Positions 1-7,222 of a stretch of 17,961 bases of DNA are shown here, in pieces. Under the pieces are notes generated by a model. The model was given only the letters and a program-made list of their open reading frames with translations, searched no databases and was not told where the DNA came from. Source of the stretch: Thioalkalivibrio sp. Its GTDB lineage: Bacteria; Pseudomonadota; Gammaproteobacteria; SpSt-1174. Location: assembly GCA_011046015.1 (NCBI GenBank), contig DSBO01000126.1, forward strand, positions 1 to 17,961, given 5' to 3'. Numbering within the stretch: position 1 is the first letter of the stretch; each line of letters begins with the position of its first letter. A program made the position numbers and the translations under genes.

Positions 1-368
1 ATGAGATGGGTCGGGTTCGCGCCCAGCGGCCAGAAGTCCATCATGTCCGTGTTGTGCGCCGCGTCACGCGTCAGGAATGCGGCGCTCAGGCCGTCGGCTA
101 GCAGAACGGTGTCGTCGGCCGTGGCGACCGCGCTGCGCGGCACGTGCCCGTCGTAGGAATCGGTCAGCGGCGCGACAATGCCGAACAGACTGGCCGAATT
201 CGCGGCCAGCACCTCGTCCGTCAACACACCGTAGTCGGCCATGGTGCCAACGGCGCCGGTGCCACTGGAATTGCCGCCGTTACAGCCGGCCAGCCCGAGG
301 CTGGCCGCAAGCACGGCGAGCGACGAAAACGCGAGCAGGCGTTTTCGACCAAATGCATTAAAGCCCAT
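1..368 (-). CDS. Lipoprotein, N-terminal part; possibly PhoX/DUF839-like
   Basis: The gene starts at an ATG at 368 and stays open to the left edge, so only about 122 N-terminal residues are visible. A GGGGGA Shine-Dalgarno-like sequence lies just upstream of the ATG. The N-terminus has basic residues (GRKR), then a hydrophobic stretch and a lipobox LAGC with Cys29, followed by a Gly/Ser/Asn-rich linker. This is a clear signal for lipidation and export, with the mature protein anchored in a membrane. The later segment contains NTDMMDFWPLGANPTHL, which recalls the N-terminal part of PhoX/DUF839 phosphatase-like proteins. That resemblance is from memory and weak, so the enzyme function should be treated as a guess. 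The gene lies on the same strand as ridA, 188 bp downstream of it, and probably has its own promoter. Confidence 0.75.
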   Translation of the reverse strand, partial: MGFNAFGRKRLLAFSSLAVLAASLGLAGCNGGNSSGTGAVGTMADYGVLTDEVLAANSASLFGIVAPLTDSYDGHVPRSAVATADDTVLLADGLSAAFLTRDAAHNTDMMDFWPLGANPTHL

Positions 369-511
369 GTGTTCCCCCTGAGGAATTAGCAATAAAGAGA
401 GTGCCGGCAGTCCAGCCGGCCGCAAGCATCCCTGAAGCCGGCTCGACGATAGGGGGAATTTGTTACGCGTAGACGACGGGGAGATTAAATCTTGTTGATG
501 TTTTCATGACG

Positions 512-548
512 GCGTGACCGGCGCCGCAGTTTCGCGCACCAGTCACGC
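512..548 (-). terminator. Inverted repeat just downstream of ridA
   Basis: An inverted repeat with 13-nt arms (512-524 and 536-548) starts 8 nt past the ridA stop codon. Eleven pairs are Watson-Crick, and the other two would be G-U pairs in the minus-strand RNA. No U-run follows the stem. It could be a weak or Rho-assisted terminator, or a 3'-end-stabilising hairpin for the gmk-rpoZ-spoT-ridA message. The rest of the gap (369-511) shows only a short GCCGGC-loop-GCCGGC dyad (403-420) and nothing else I can name. Confidence 0.4.
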
Positions 549-556
549 ACCCATGT

Positions 557-940
557 TCAGATAAGGTGCAGGATCGCGTCCATTTCCACGCCCGCGCCCT
601 TGGGCAGGCTGGCCACGCCGATGGCAGCGCGCGCCGGGTAGGGTTCGGTGAAATACTCGGCCATCACCTGGTTCACCAGCGGGAAGTGGTCGAGGTTGGT
701 GAGGAAGATGTTGAGCTTGGCGATGTCGGCCAGGCTGCCGCCGGCCGCCTCGGCCACGGCCGCGAGGTTGTCGAACACGCGGCGGATCTGGGCGTCCATG
801 TCACCCTCGACCAGTTCCATGGTCTCGGGTATGAGCGGGATCTGACCAGAGAGGTAGACGGTGTTGTCGACCTTGACGGCCTGGGAGTAGGTGCCGATGG
901 CCCTGGGGGCCTTGTCCGTGGAGATGATTTCGCGCGCCAT
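557..940 (-). CDS. ridA: RidA family enamine/imine deaminase
   Basis: This 127-residue protein has the usual RidA/YjgF length and sequence. RidA forms cytosolic trimers that hydrolyse reactive 2-aminoacrylate and other enamine/imine intermediates released by PLP enzymes such as threonine dehydratase, protecting other PLP enzymes. Visible family features are the N-terminal GTYSQA segment with Tyr18, the YLSGQIPL segment, and the C-terminal PARAAIGVASLPKGAGVEMDAI signature. In that signature Arg104 corresponds to the substrate-carboxylate-binding arginine and Glu120 to the conserved acidic residue. AAGGAG lies 5 nt upstream of the ATG. It is the last gene of the gmk-rpoZ-spoT-ridA cluster, 69 bp after spoT, an order also found in Pseudomonas. 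Confidence 0.96.
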   Translation of the reverse strand: MAREIISTDKAPRAIGTYSQAVKVDNTVYLSGQIPLIPETMELVEGDMDAQIRRVFDNLAAVAEAAGGSLADIAKLNIFLTNLDHFPLVNQVMAEYFTEPYPARAAIGVASLPKGAGVEMDAILHLI

Positions 941-1009
941 GGGGGCTCCTTGAAAGCGGTCGGGAACAAAGGGCCCGAGGATACCGAATTCGGCCGGTGC
1001 TGTAAGCGT

Positions 1010-3172
1010 CTAGCCGCGCATGCGCCAGATCTTCATCACTGCCGGCGTGTTGCGGATGCTGCGGATGATGCGCGCGAGGTGGCGGCGGTCACGTACCGAG
1101 AGCAGAAAGGTGATGGTGGTGGTGGTGGAGTCGCGCTCCTCGAAGGCGACGTTCTCGATGTTGGCGTCCATGCTCGCGATCTTGCTGGCCAGCGTCGCCA
1201 GCACGCCGCGCTGGTTTTCCGACTGCACGCGCACCGAAGCGGGAAACTCGCGATCCACCTCGGCGGACCATTCCAGCGGCACCCACTTGTCCGGCTGGCC
1301 GCGAAACTCGGCGACGTTGCGGCAGCCCTCGCGGTGGATGACCATGCCGCGGCCGGTGCTCATCACGCCGACGATGGGGTCGCCCGGGATGGGATAGCAG
1401 CACTTGGCGAAGCTCACCACCATGCCCTCGGTGCCGCGGATGGCGAGCGGCGTGCGCTTGCCGCCCGCGGCAGGCTCCTCGTCGCCGACCAGGCGGCGCG
1501 CGATCAGCGGGGCCATACGGGTACCGAGACCGATGTCCTCGAACAGCCGTTCGACATCGGCGATACCGAACTCCGCCAACAGGGCCTGCACCTGGGCCTC
1601 GGGGACCGTATCCAGCGACTGGCCGAGCGGGATCAGGGCCTTCTCCAGCAGGCGGCGCCCCAGTGCCACGGCCTCGTCCTCCTTCATGCTCTTGAGGTGA
1701 TGGCGGATGTTGGCCCGTGCCTTGCCGGTGACGACGAAACCGAGCCAGGCCGGGTTGGGCCGGGCGTTGGGCGCGGTGATCACCTCCACCGCCTGGCCGC
1801 TCTCGAGCTGGGTGGACAGCGGCGCCAGCTGGCGGTCGATCTTGGCGGCCACACAGGAGTTGCCGACGTCCGAATGCACGGCGTAGGCGAAGTCCACCGG
1901 CGTGGCGCCGCGCGGCAGCTCCATGATGTCACCCTTGGGCGTAAACACGTAGACCTCGTCGGGGAACAGGTCGACCTTGATGTTCTCGAGAAATTCGATG
2001 CTGTCGCCCGCGCTCTGCTGCATCTCCAGCACGGTCTTCATCCACTCGCGGGCGCGGGCCTGGGCGGTGGCGGAGTGGCGGTCGCCGCTCTTGTACAACC
2101 AGTGGGCGGCGATGCCGGATTCGGCGACGTGGTCCATCTCCGCGGTGCGGATCTGGATCTCCAGCGGGATGCCATGCGGGCCGAACAGTGTGGTGTGCAG
2201 CGACTGGTAGCCGTTGGCCTTGGGGATGGCGATATAGTCCTTGAAGCGCCCGGGCACCGGCTTGTAGAGGTTGTGCATGATGCCGAGGCAGCGGTAGCAG
2301 GTATCGACGTCCTCGACGATCATGCGGATGGCGTAGACATCGAACACGTCGGCAAACGCCACCCCCTTCTCGCGCATCTTCTTGTAGATACTGTAGAGGT
2401 TCTTTTCGCGGCCGATGACGCGCGCGACCACGCCGGCCTCCTCCAGCCGGTTGACCACCGAGGCCTCGATGCGGTGCAGGACTTCCTTGCGGTGACCGCG
2501 GGCGCGCTGTACTGCGAGCTCCAGGATGGCGTAGCGCAGCGGCCAGTAGGCACGAAAGCCAAGTAGCTCCAGCTCGCGGCGCATGGCATTCATGCCCAGG
2601 CGCTGGGCGATAGGCGCGTAGATCTCCAAGGTCTCGCGTGCGATGCGACGGCGCTTGTCGGGCCGCAGGGCGCCGACCGTGCGCATGTTGTGCAGGCGGT
2701 CGGCGAGCTTGACCATCATGACGCGCACGTCGCGCACCATGGCCAGCATCATCTTGCGGAAGTTCTCGGCCTGGGCCTCGGCCTTGGACTCGAAGTGCAG
2801 GTGGGTCAGCTTGCTGACACCGTCCACCAGCTCGGCGACCTCAGCGCCGAACTCGCGCTCGAGCTGTTCCTTGGCAGTAGCCGTGTCCTCGATGACGTCG
2901 TGCAGGATCGCCGCCATGAGGCTGTGGTGATCCATGCGCATCTCGGCCAGGGTCTTGGCCACGGCGATGGGATGATAGATGTAGGGCTCGCCGGACTGGC
3001 GCATCTGCCCTTCGTGGGCCTCGGCGCCGAACAGGTAGGCGCGATAGACCTCACTGATCTGGTCGGGATCGAGGTAGGTCTCGAGTATCGAGCACAGGTC
3101 GCTGACCAGAAACCGCGTGGTGTCCTTGGGGTTCTGGGGACTCAGGAAACCGCTGGGCGCGCTCTCGGCCAT
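1010..3172 (-). CDS. spoT: Bifunctional (p)ppGpp synthetase/hydrolase SpoT
   Basis: This 720-residue RelA/SpoT homologue makes and degrades the stringent-response alarmone (p)ppGpp. Domains run in this order. The HD hydrolase (about 45-200) has His53, His67, His91-Asp92, Glu95-Asp96 and Asp158/Asn162, all intact. The synthetase (about 250-365) has the loop motif RFKD at 309-312, the form found in bifunctional Rel/SpoT rather than the EFDD of monofunctional RelA, and Glu338 in LEIQIRT. The TGS domain is at about 402-465, followed by a helical region, a conserved Cys591-Cys592 segment and a C-terminal ACT domain (about 645-718). It is 18 residues longer than E. coli SpoT (702), with the excess at the N-terminus. 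The ATG lies 18 nt after the rpoZ stop with only a distant AAAGG upstream, so translational coupling is likely. Both activities should be present; this is inferred from motifs. Confidence 0.97.
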   Translation of the reverse strand: MAESAPSGFLSPQNPKDTTRFLVSDLCSILETYLDPDQISEVYRAYLFGAEAHEGQMRQSGEPYIYHPIAVAKTLAEMRMDHHSLMAAILHDVIEDTATAKEQLEREFGAEVAELVDGVSKLTHLHFESKAEAQAENFRKMMLAMVRDVRVMMVKLADRLHNMRTVGALRPDKRRRIARETLEIYAPIAQRLGMNAMRRELELLGFRAYWPLRYAILELAVQRARGHRKEVLHRIEASVVNRLEEAGVVARVIGREKNLYSIYKKMREKGVAFADVFDVYAIRMIVEDVDTCYRCLGIMHNLYKPVPGRFKDYIAIPKANGYQSLHTTLFGPHGIPLEIQIRTAEMDHVAESGIAAHWLYKSGDRHSATAQARAREWMKTVLEMQQSAGDSIEFLENIKVDLFPDEVYVFTPKGDIMELPRGATPVDFAYAVHSDVGNSCVAAKIDRQLAPLSTQLESGQAVEVITAPNARPNPAWLGFVVTGKARANIRHHLKSMKEDEAVALGRRLLEKALIPLGQSLDTVPEAQVQALLAEFGIADVERLFEDIGLGTRMAPLIARRLVGDEEPAAGGKRTPLAIRGTEGMVVSFAKCCYPIPGDPIVGVMSTGRGMVIHREGCRNVAEFRGQPDKWVPLEWSAEVDREFPASVRVQSENQRGVLATLASKIASMDANIENVAFEERDSTTTTITFLLSVRDRRHLARIIRSIRNTPAVMKIWRMRG

Positions 3173-3190
3173 GGAGGAACGGGCGGGCCT

Positions 3191-3454
3191 TTAGATCTCG
3201 GCCCGCACCTCGTCTTCGCTCACGCCGTGCTCGACGGGCACGTGCTCACGGGCATCGACCTCGTCCAGTACACTCTTGCCGATCAGCCCCTCGGCGATCT
3301 CGCGCAGGGCGATGACGGTGGGCTTGTCGTTTTCCAGTTCCACGTGCGGCTGGTGCCCCATGGCGACCTGGCGGGCGCGCTTGCTGGCGATCAGCACGAG
3401 CTCGAAACGGTTTTCGACGTTCTCGAGGCAGTCTTCGACGGTAATACGGGCCAT
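3191..3454 (-). CDS. rpoZ: RNA polymerase omega subunit
   Basis: This 87-residue omega subunit (91 in E. coli) chaperones beta-prime assembly and forms part of the RNA-polymerase site through which (p)ppGpp acts. The start MARITVEDCLENVENRFELVLIASKRARQ and the motif KPTVIALREIAEG are diagnostic. An AGGAG ribosome-binding site lies about 8 nt before the ATG. It sits between gmk and spoT, an arrangement conserved across gammaproteobacteria that groups guanine nucleotide supply, an alarmone target and alarmone metabolism. The C-terminal tail (HVPVEHGVSEDEVRAEI) is acidic and variable, as usual. Confidence 0.97.
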   Translation of the reverse strand: MARITVEDCLENVENRFELVLIASKRARQVAMGHQPHVELENDKPTVIALREIAEGLIGKSVLDEVDAREHVPVEHGVSEDEVRAEI

Positions 3455-3500
3455 TGGCTTACTCCTGAAATACGGGCCGTTTCAATACGGCGAACCTTTG

Positions 3501-3508
3501 ATTCTATA
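3501..3508 (-). promoter_or_regulatory. Possible -10 element upstream of rpoZ
   Basis: Minus-strand reading gives TATAGAAT, which contains overlapping TATAGA and TAGAAT hexamers, about 50 nt upstream of the rpoZ start. No convincing -35 hexamer lies at 16-18 nt spacing. It could be an internal promoter giving rpoZ-spoT-ridA expression independent of gmk. Confidence 0.35.
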
Positions 3509-3522
3509 GGATGCGGGCGGGT

Positions 3523-4137
3523 TCAGGCCAGCAATCCCCGCAGCAGGGCCTCGTGCTCCGCCTGCTGGCGCGCGAGCCGCTGACGGTTGGCGACGAAGAT
3601 CGCCTGCAACTCGCCCAGCGCCTCCTCGAAGACCTCATTAATGACGAGGTAATCGAACTCGGGATAGTGCGACATCTCGTTGACGGCATCGCGCATGCGC
3701 CGGGCGATCACCTCGTCACCGTCCTGCCCGCGCCCGCGCAGGCGGCGCTCCAGCTCCTCGCGCGAGGGCGGGAGGATAAAGATGCTCTCGCAGGCTGGCA
3801 TCAGGCGGCGTACCTGTTGCGCGCCCTGCCAGTCGATCTCGAGGATCACGTCCTGGCCGGCCCGAAGCTGGTCCTCGACGGCCTGCTGCGAGGTGCCGTA
3901 GAAGTTGTCGAACACCTGGGCGTGTTCCAGGAAGTCGCCGGCCTCGACCATCGCCATGAAGCGCTCGCGGCTGACGAAGTGGTAGTGCACCCCGTCCGCC
4001 TCGCCCGGGCGCATGGCGCGCGTGGTGTGCGAGACCGAGGCGGCGACCCCGTCGAGCCGCTCGACGAGCGCCCGCACGAGGCTGGTCTTGCCCGCCCCGG
4101 ACGGCGCGGAGATCACGTAAAGCGTACCCTTACTCAC
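3523..4137 (-). CDS. gmk: Guanylate kinase
   Basis: This enzyme phosphorylates GMP to GDP with ATP, an essential step in GTP and (p)ppGpp supply. The P-loop APSGAGKT is at residues 11-18. It is followed by the GMP-binding VSHTTRAMRPGE segment, the IDWQGAQQVRR segment and the lid arginines in ELERRLRGRGQD. I chose the GTG at 4137, which gives 204 residues beginning SKGTLYVISAPSG, because E. coli Gmk has 207 residues and begins at the equivalent point. An in-frame upstream start at 4224 would add 29 residues with no family counterpart. A weak GTGAG sits about 9 nt before the GTG. A poor sigma-70-like pair (TTTTCC, 17 nt, TAGACT) overlaps a CCCCGG/CCGGGG dyad in the leader. Gene order to rpoZ and spoT supports the call. 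Confidence 0.95.
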   Translation of the reverse strand: MSKGTLYVISAPSGAGKTSLVRALVERLDGVAASVSHTTRAMRPGEADGVHYHFVSRERFMAMVEAGDFLEHAQVFDNFYGTSQQAVEDQLRAGQDVILEIDWQGAQQVRRLMPACESIFILPPSREELERRLRGRGQDGDEVIARRMRDAVNEMSHYPEFDYLVINEVFEEALGELQAIFVANRQRLARQQAEHEALLRGLLA

Positions 4138-4215
4138 GGCTAACTCACTGATTTTTGGGAATGCTTCCGAGTCTACCCCGGATTGACCCCGGGGAAAACC
4201 GGCGGTGAAAATGAC

Positions 4216-4240
4216 AAAGGCCACCCGCTGGGTGGCCTTT
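4216..4240 (-). terminator. Rho-independent terminator after tRNA-Pro
   Basis: This is a perfect 11-bp inverted repeat (AAAGGCCACCC / GGGTGGCCTTT) with a 3-nt loop, starting 5 nt after the CCA end of the tRNA on the minus strand. A T-rich stretch (TTTGTCATTTTC) follows. It should end the tRNA or ispB-tRNA transcript before gmk. Confidence 0.8.
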
Positions 4241-4245
4241 GGAAT

Positions 4246-4322
<77 letters not shown>

Positions 4323-4325
4323 TGA

Positions 4326-5294
4326 TCAGTGGCTGCGGCTGACGGAAAACTCCGCCAGGGCGACCAGGGCCTCCCTGAAGGGTGAATCCGGCAGGGAAGC
4401 CAGTCGCGAGATGGCCTGATCGGCCTCGACTCGCGCAGACGCGGCAGTGTACTCGATTGCCCCCGTCGATTCAATGGCCGCCATGACCTCGCCGATGCGC
4501 TCGCGCCCGCCCTGCTCGATGGCCTCGCGCACCACGCGGGCCTGCTCCGGGGTGCCCTGGCGCATGGCGTAGATCAGCGGCAGGGTCGGCTTGCCCTCGG
4601 CCAGATCATCGCCCACGTTCTTGCCCATCTCCTCGGCCGACGCCGAATAATCGAGCACGTCGTCGATGAGCTGGAAGGCCGTGCCCAGATGCATGCCATA
4701 GGCCGCCACGTCGTCCTCCACGGCTTCCGGCTGGCCGGCGAGCACGGCCCCGAGGCGGCAGGCCGCCTCGAACAGCTTGGCGGTCTTGGAGTGAATGACC
4801 TCCAGGTAACGCGCCTCGGTAGTGTCGGCATCGTGGCAATTGAGCAGCTGCAGCACCTCGCCCTCGGCAATGGTGCAGGTCGTGCTCGACATGATCTCCA
4901 TGACGCGCATGGAATCGACGGCCACCATCATCTCGAAGGAACGCGAGTAGAGAAAGTCGCCCACCAGCACGGCCGCAGCATTGCCCCACACGGCGTTTGC
5001 GGTATCCTTGCCGCGTCGCAGGTCGGACTCGTCGACCACGTCGTCGTGCAGCAGCGTGGCGGTGTGTATGAACTCGACGATGGCGGCGATATCCACGTGA
5101 CGATCGCCGTCGTAGCCGCAGGCGCGCGCGGCCAGCAGCGCGAGCTGCGGACGCAGGCGTTTGCCACCGCTATTAATAATGTATTGGCCGAGCTGGTTGA
5201 TCAGGACGACGTCGGACTGCAATCGCCGCTCGATCAGCGCGTTGACCGCCTGCATGTCGTCGGCGATCAGGGCCTGGATCTGGCTCAGTTCCAT
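4326..5294 (-). CDS. ispB: Octaprenyl/polyprenyl diphosphate synthase
   Basis: This trans-polyprenyl synthase condenses isopentenyl diphosphate units onto farnesyl diphosphate to make the C40-class side chain of ubiquinone or menaquinone. The first aspartate-rich motif DDVVD (residues 84-88) and the second DDVLD (211-215) are intact, as are the GGKRLRP segment and the KTAKLFEAA segment. I chose the ATG at 5294 (322 residues; E. coli IspB has 323). An in-frame TTG at 5312 would add six residues, but it lies only about 3-4 nt from the predicted transcription start. No clear Shine-Dalgarno is seen for either. The product chain length cannot be read reliably, so octaprenyl is by analogy. The tRNA-Pro gene follows immediately. 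Confidence 0.95.
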   Translation of the reverse strand: MELSQIQALIADDMQAVNALIERRLQSDVVLINQLGQYIINSGGKRLRPQLALLAARACGYDGDRHVDIAAIVEFIHTATLLHDDVVDESDLRRGKDTANAVWGNAAAVLVGDFLYSRSFEMMVAVDSMRVMEIMSSTTCTIAEGEVLQLLNCHDADTTEARYLEVIHSKTAKLFEAACRLGAVLAGQPEAVEDDVAAYGMHLGTAFQLIDDVLDYSASAEEMGKNVGDDLAEGKPTLPLIYAMRQGTPEQARVVREAIEQGGRERIGEVMAAIESTGAIEYTAASARVEADQAISRLASLPDSPFREALVALAEFSVSRSH

Positions 5295-5321
5295 CGGGGC
5301 TGCCGGTTTCAAGGTCTGCGC

Positions 5322-5350
5322 ATGCTAGGAAGCGCCCCGCGGGGTGTCAA
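5322..5350 (-). promoter_or_regulatory. Sigma-70 promoter of ispB
   Basis: On the minus strand a perfect -35 TTGACA (5345-5350) is separated by 17 nt from TAGCAT (5322-5327, 4 of 6 consensus). Transcription would begin near 5315, about 20 nt before the ispB ATG. The spacer contains the palindrome CCCCGCGGGG (5335-5344), a possible operator or simply GC-rich chance. The promoter diverges from the rplU promoter. Confidence 0.7.
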
Positions 5351-5392
5351 GGGCTGTGTCGGGTCCCGTGCCGGGCCCGGATGCTGGCGGCT

Positions 5393-5404
5393 CCCCGCGC
5401 GGGG
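5393..5404. repeat. GC palindrome in ispB-rplU divergent region
   Basis: CCCCGCGCGGGG is a perfect 12-bp palindrome just upstream of the rplU -35 box. A similar CCCCGCGGGG lies at 5335-5344 inside the ispB promoter spacer, and CCGGGCCCGG lies at 5371-5380. Together they are three GC palindromes in about 70 bp between divergent promoters. They might bind a regulator, but short GC palindromes are common at this base composition. Confidence 0.4.
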
Positions 5405-5415
5405 TCACACAGGGT

Positions 5416-5444
5416 TTGACGTCGGGCCCGTCTACCGTTAGAAT
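5416..5444 (+). promoter_or_regulatory. Sigma-70 promoter of rplU-rpmA
   Basis: TTGACG (5416-5421) and TAGAAT (5439-5444) are separated by exactly 17 nt. Each matches consensus at five of six positions. Transcription would begin near 5451, giving a leader of about 32 nt before the rplU ATG. This is the best-looking promoter in the window, as expected for a ribosomal protein operon. Confidence 0.8.
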
Positions 5445-5482
5445 TCCGCCTCTTTTTCAAGCACCGTTTCCGGAGTAGTACC

Positions 5483-5794
5483 ATGTACGCCGTTATCGCC
5501 ACGGGTGGTAAGCAGTATCGAGTCGCTGAAGGCGACGTGATCCGCGTTGAAAAGCTCAGCGCCGAAGCCGGTTCGTCGGTTGATTTCGACAAGGTCCTCC
5601 TGGTCGGCGAAGGCGACAGCGTCAAGGTTGGCGCGCCGTTCGTCGATGGCGGCAAGGTCTCCGCGACCATCAAGGCGCACGGCCGCGGCAAGAAGGTCGA
5701 AATCGTCAAGTTCCGTCGCCGCAAGCATCACCGCAAGCAGATGGGACATCGTCAGGATTACACCGAAGTGCAGATCACCGGCATTTCGGGCTAA
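5483..5794 (+). CDS. rplU: 50S ribosomal protein L21
   Basis: This 103-residue protein has the same length as E. coli L21 and binds 23S rRNA in the large subunit. The start MYAVIATGGKQYRVAEGD and the basic C-terminal KFRRRKHHRKQMGHRQ segment with YTEVQITGI are diagnostic. GGAG lies 7 nt before the ATG. It is the first gene of the rplU-rpmA pair, which has a strong promoter upstream and a terminator downstream. Confidence 0.98.
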   Translation: MYAVIATGGKQYRVAEGDVIRVEKLSAEAGSSVDFDKVLLVGEGDSVKVGAPFVDGGKVSATIKAHGRGKKVEIVKFRRRKHHRKQMGHRQDYTEVQITGISG

Positions 5795-5817
5795 GAACGC
5801 AGTCGAGGTAGTACACA

Positions 5818-6075
5818 ATGGCTCACAAAAAGGCAGGCGGCTCTACACGTAACGGTCGCGATTCCATTTCCAAGCGCCTCGGCGTGAAGCGCTTCGGTGG
5901 CCAGCTCGTCAGCGCCGGCAGCATCATCGTGCGCCAGCGCGGCACCAAGGTTCACCCGGGCGTGAACGTGGGCTGCGGCAAGGACCACACCCTGTTCGCC
6001 AAGGCCGACGGCAAGGTCGTCTTCGAGGTGAAGGGTCCGCTGAAACGCAAGTTCGTCAGCATTCAGCCGGTCTGA
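5818..6075 (+). CDS. rpmA: 50S ribosomal protein L27
   Basis: This 85-residue protein has the same length as E. coli L27. Its flexible N-terminus (MAHKKAGGSTRNGRDS) reaches the peptidyl-transferase centre and contacts tRNA. The N-terminus starts directly with AHKK, so no Firmicute-type cleaved leader is present. RFGGQ and GTKVHPGVNVG are conserved. GAGGT precedes the ATG, and the gene starts 23 nt after rplU. The base composition at wobble positions and the C-rich codon choice suggest high expression; this is impression only. Confidence 0.98.
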   Translation: MAHKKAGGSTRNGRDSISKRLGVKRFGGQLVSAGSIIVRQRGTKVHPGVNVGCGKDHTLFAKADGKVVFEVKGPLKRKFVSIQPV

Positions 6076-6100
6076 GCGCGGTCTCGGCCCCGCCAGCGAA

Positions 6101-6125
6101 AAGCCCCGCGATGCGGGGCTTTTTT
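6101..6125 (+). terminator. Rho-independent terminator after rpmA
   Basis: A 9-bp GC-rich stem (AAGCCCCGC / GCGGGGCTT) with a GAT loop is followed directly by a T-run. It begins 26 nt after the rpmA stop and separates the ribosomal protein operon from obgE. The short gap to obgE (6126-6187) has no promoter I can call with confidence. Confidence 0.9.
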
Positions 6126-6187
6126 CGTTGGCCCGCGGTAAACTCACGGTTTCAAGCACTCAAACCCATTGCCACCGAAGCATTGCC

Positions 6188-7222
6188 ATGAAATTCGTCG
6201 ATGAAGCAGTCATCAAGGTCAAGGCCGGCGACGGCGGCAACGGCTGCGTCAGCTTCCGTCGCGAGAAGTACATCCCCTTCGGCGGCCCCGACGGCGGCGA
6301 TGGCGGTGACGGCGGCAGCGTCTACCTGGTTGGCGACTCCGACCTCAACACCCTGATCGATTTCCGCCACGAGCGCTACTACGAGGCCGAGCGCGGCCAG
6401 AACGGCCAGGGCCGCAACATGACCGGCAAGGCCGGCAACGACAAGTTCGTGCCCGTGCCGCTTGGCACCCTGGTCTACGATCGCGACACCGACGAGCTCA
6501 TCGGCGACATCACCGAGGCCGGTCAGCGCCTGCTGGTGGCCCAGGGCGGCTTCCATGGCCTGGGCAACACGCGCTACAAGAGCTCCACCAACCGCGCTCC
6601 GCGCCAATCCAAGCCCGGCACCCCGGGCGAGCGCCGCGAGCTGCGCTTGGAGCTGAAGCTGCTGGCCGACGTCGGCCTGCTGGGTATGCCCAACGCCGGC
6701 AAGTCCACCTTCATCAGCGCGGTCTCCGCGGCCCGGCCCAAGATCGCCGACTACCCCTTCACCACGCTCTATCCCAACCTCGGCGTGGTGAAGCTCGGCG
6801 CGGGCGAGAGCTTCGTCATCGCCGACGTGCCCGGGCTCATCGAGGGTGCGGCCGAGGGCCTGGGCCTGGGCATCCAGTTCCTCAAGCACCTGCAGCGCAC
6901 CCGCCTGCTGCTGCACCTGGTCGACATCGCCCCGCTGGACCCGGATGCCGACCCGGCCGAGGAGGTCCGCATCATCGCCGACGAGCTGGTCAAGTTCAGC
7001 CCCGAGCTGGCGGGCCGCGAGCGCTGGCTGGTGATCAACAAGATCGACCTGCTGCCCGAGGACGAGCGTGATGCGCGCTGCCAGGCGCTCGTCGACGCAC
7101 TGGCCTGGGACGGCCCGGTGTTCCGCGTCTCGGCGGCCACGCACGAGGGCACGCAGGATCTCGTCAACCACATCCACCGGTACCTGAAGGCGCATGACGA
7201 AGAACAGGACAACGCTGGGTAG
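6188..7222 (+). CDS. obgE: Obg family GTPase (ribosome assembly, stress)
   Basis: This 344-residue Obg/CgtA GTPase associates with the 50S subunit, is needed for large-subunit maturation, and binds (p)ppGpp in E. coli. The N-terminal glycine-rich Obg fold (about 1-158) has GDGGNGCVSF and repeated GGDGGDGG segments. The G domain follows, with G1 GMPNAGKST (166-174), G3 DVPG (213-216), G4 NKID (284-287) and G5 SAA (315-317). I used the ATG at 6188, where MKFVDEAVIKVKAGDGG matches the family start; upstream in-frame codons run back into the terminator region and are unlikely to be translated. A weak GAAG lies about 8 nt before it. The C-terminal acidic tail is short. It overlaps proB by 29 nt. 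Confidence 0.97.
   Translation: MKFVDEAVIKVKAGDGGNGCVSFRREKYIPFGGPDGGDGGDGGSVYLVGDSDLNTLIDFRHERYYEAERGQNGQGRNMTGKAGNDKFVPVPLGTLVYDRDTDELIGDITEAGQRLLVAQGGFHGLGNTRYKSSTNRAPRQSKPGTPGERRELRLELKLLADVGLLGMPNAGKSTFISAVSAARPKIADYPFTTLYPNLGVVKLGAGESFVIADVPGLIEGAAEGLGLGIQFLKHLQRTRLLLHLVDIAPLDPDADPAEEVRIIADELVKFSPELAGRERWLVINKIDLLPEDERDARCQALVDALAWDGPVFRVSAATHEGTQDLVNHIHRYLKAHDEEQDNAG

Noticed and set aside
566..2566. Very long plus-strand open frame opposite spoT and ridA
   Set aside because: It is antisense to two clear genes, rich in His, Gly, Ala and Val repeats typical of reversed high-GC codons, and resembles no family.
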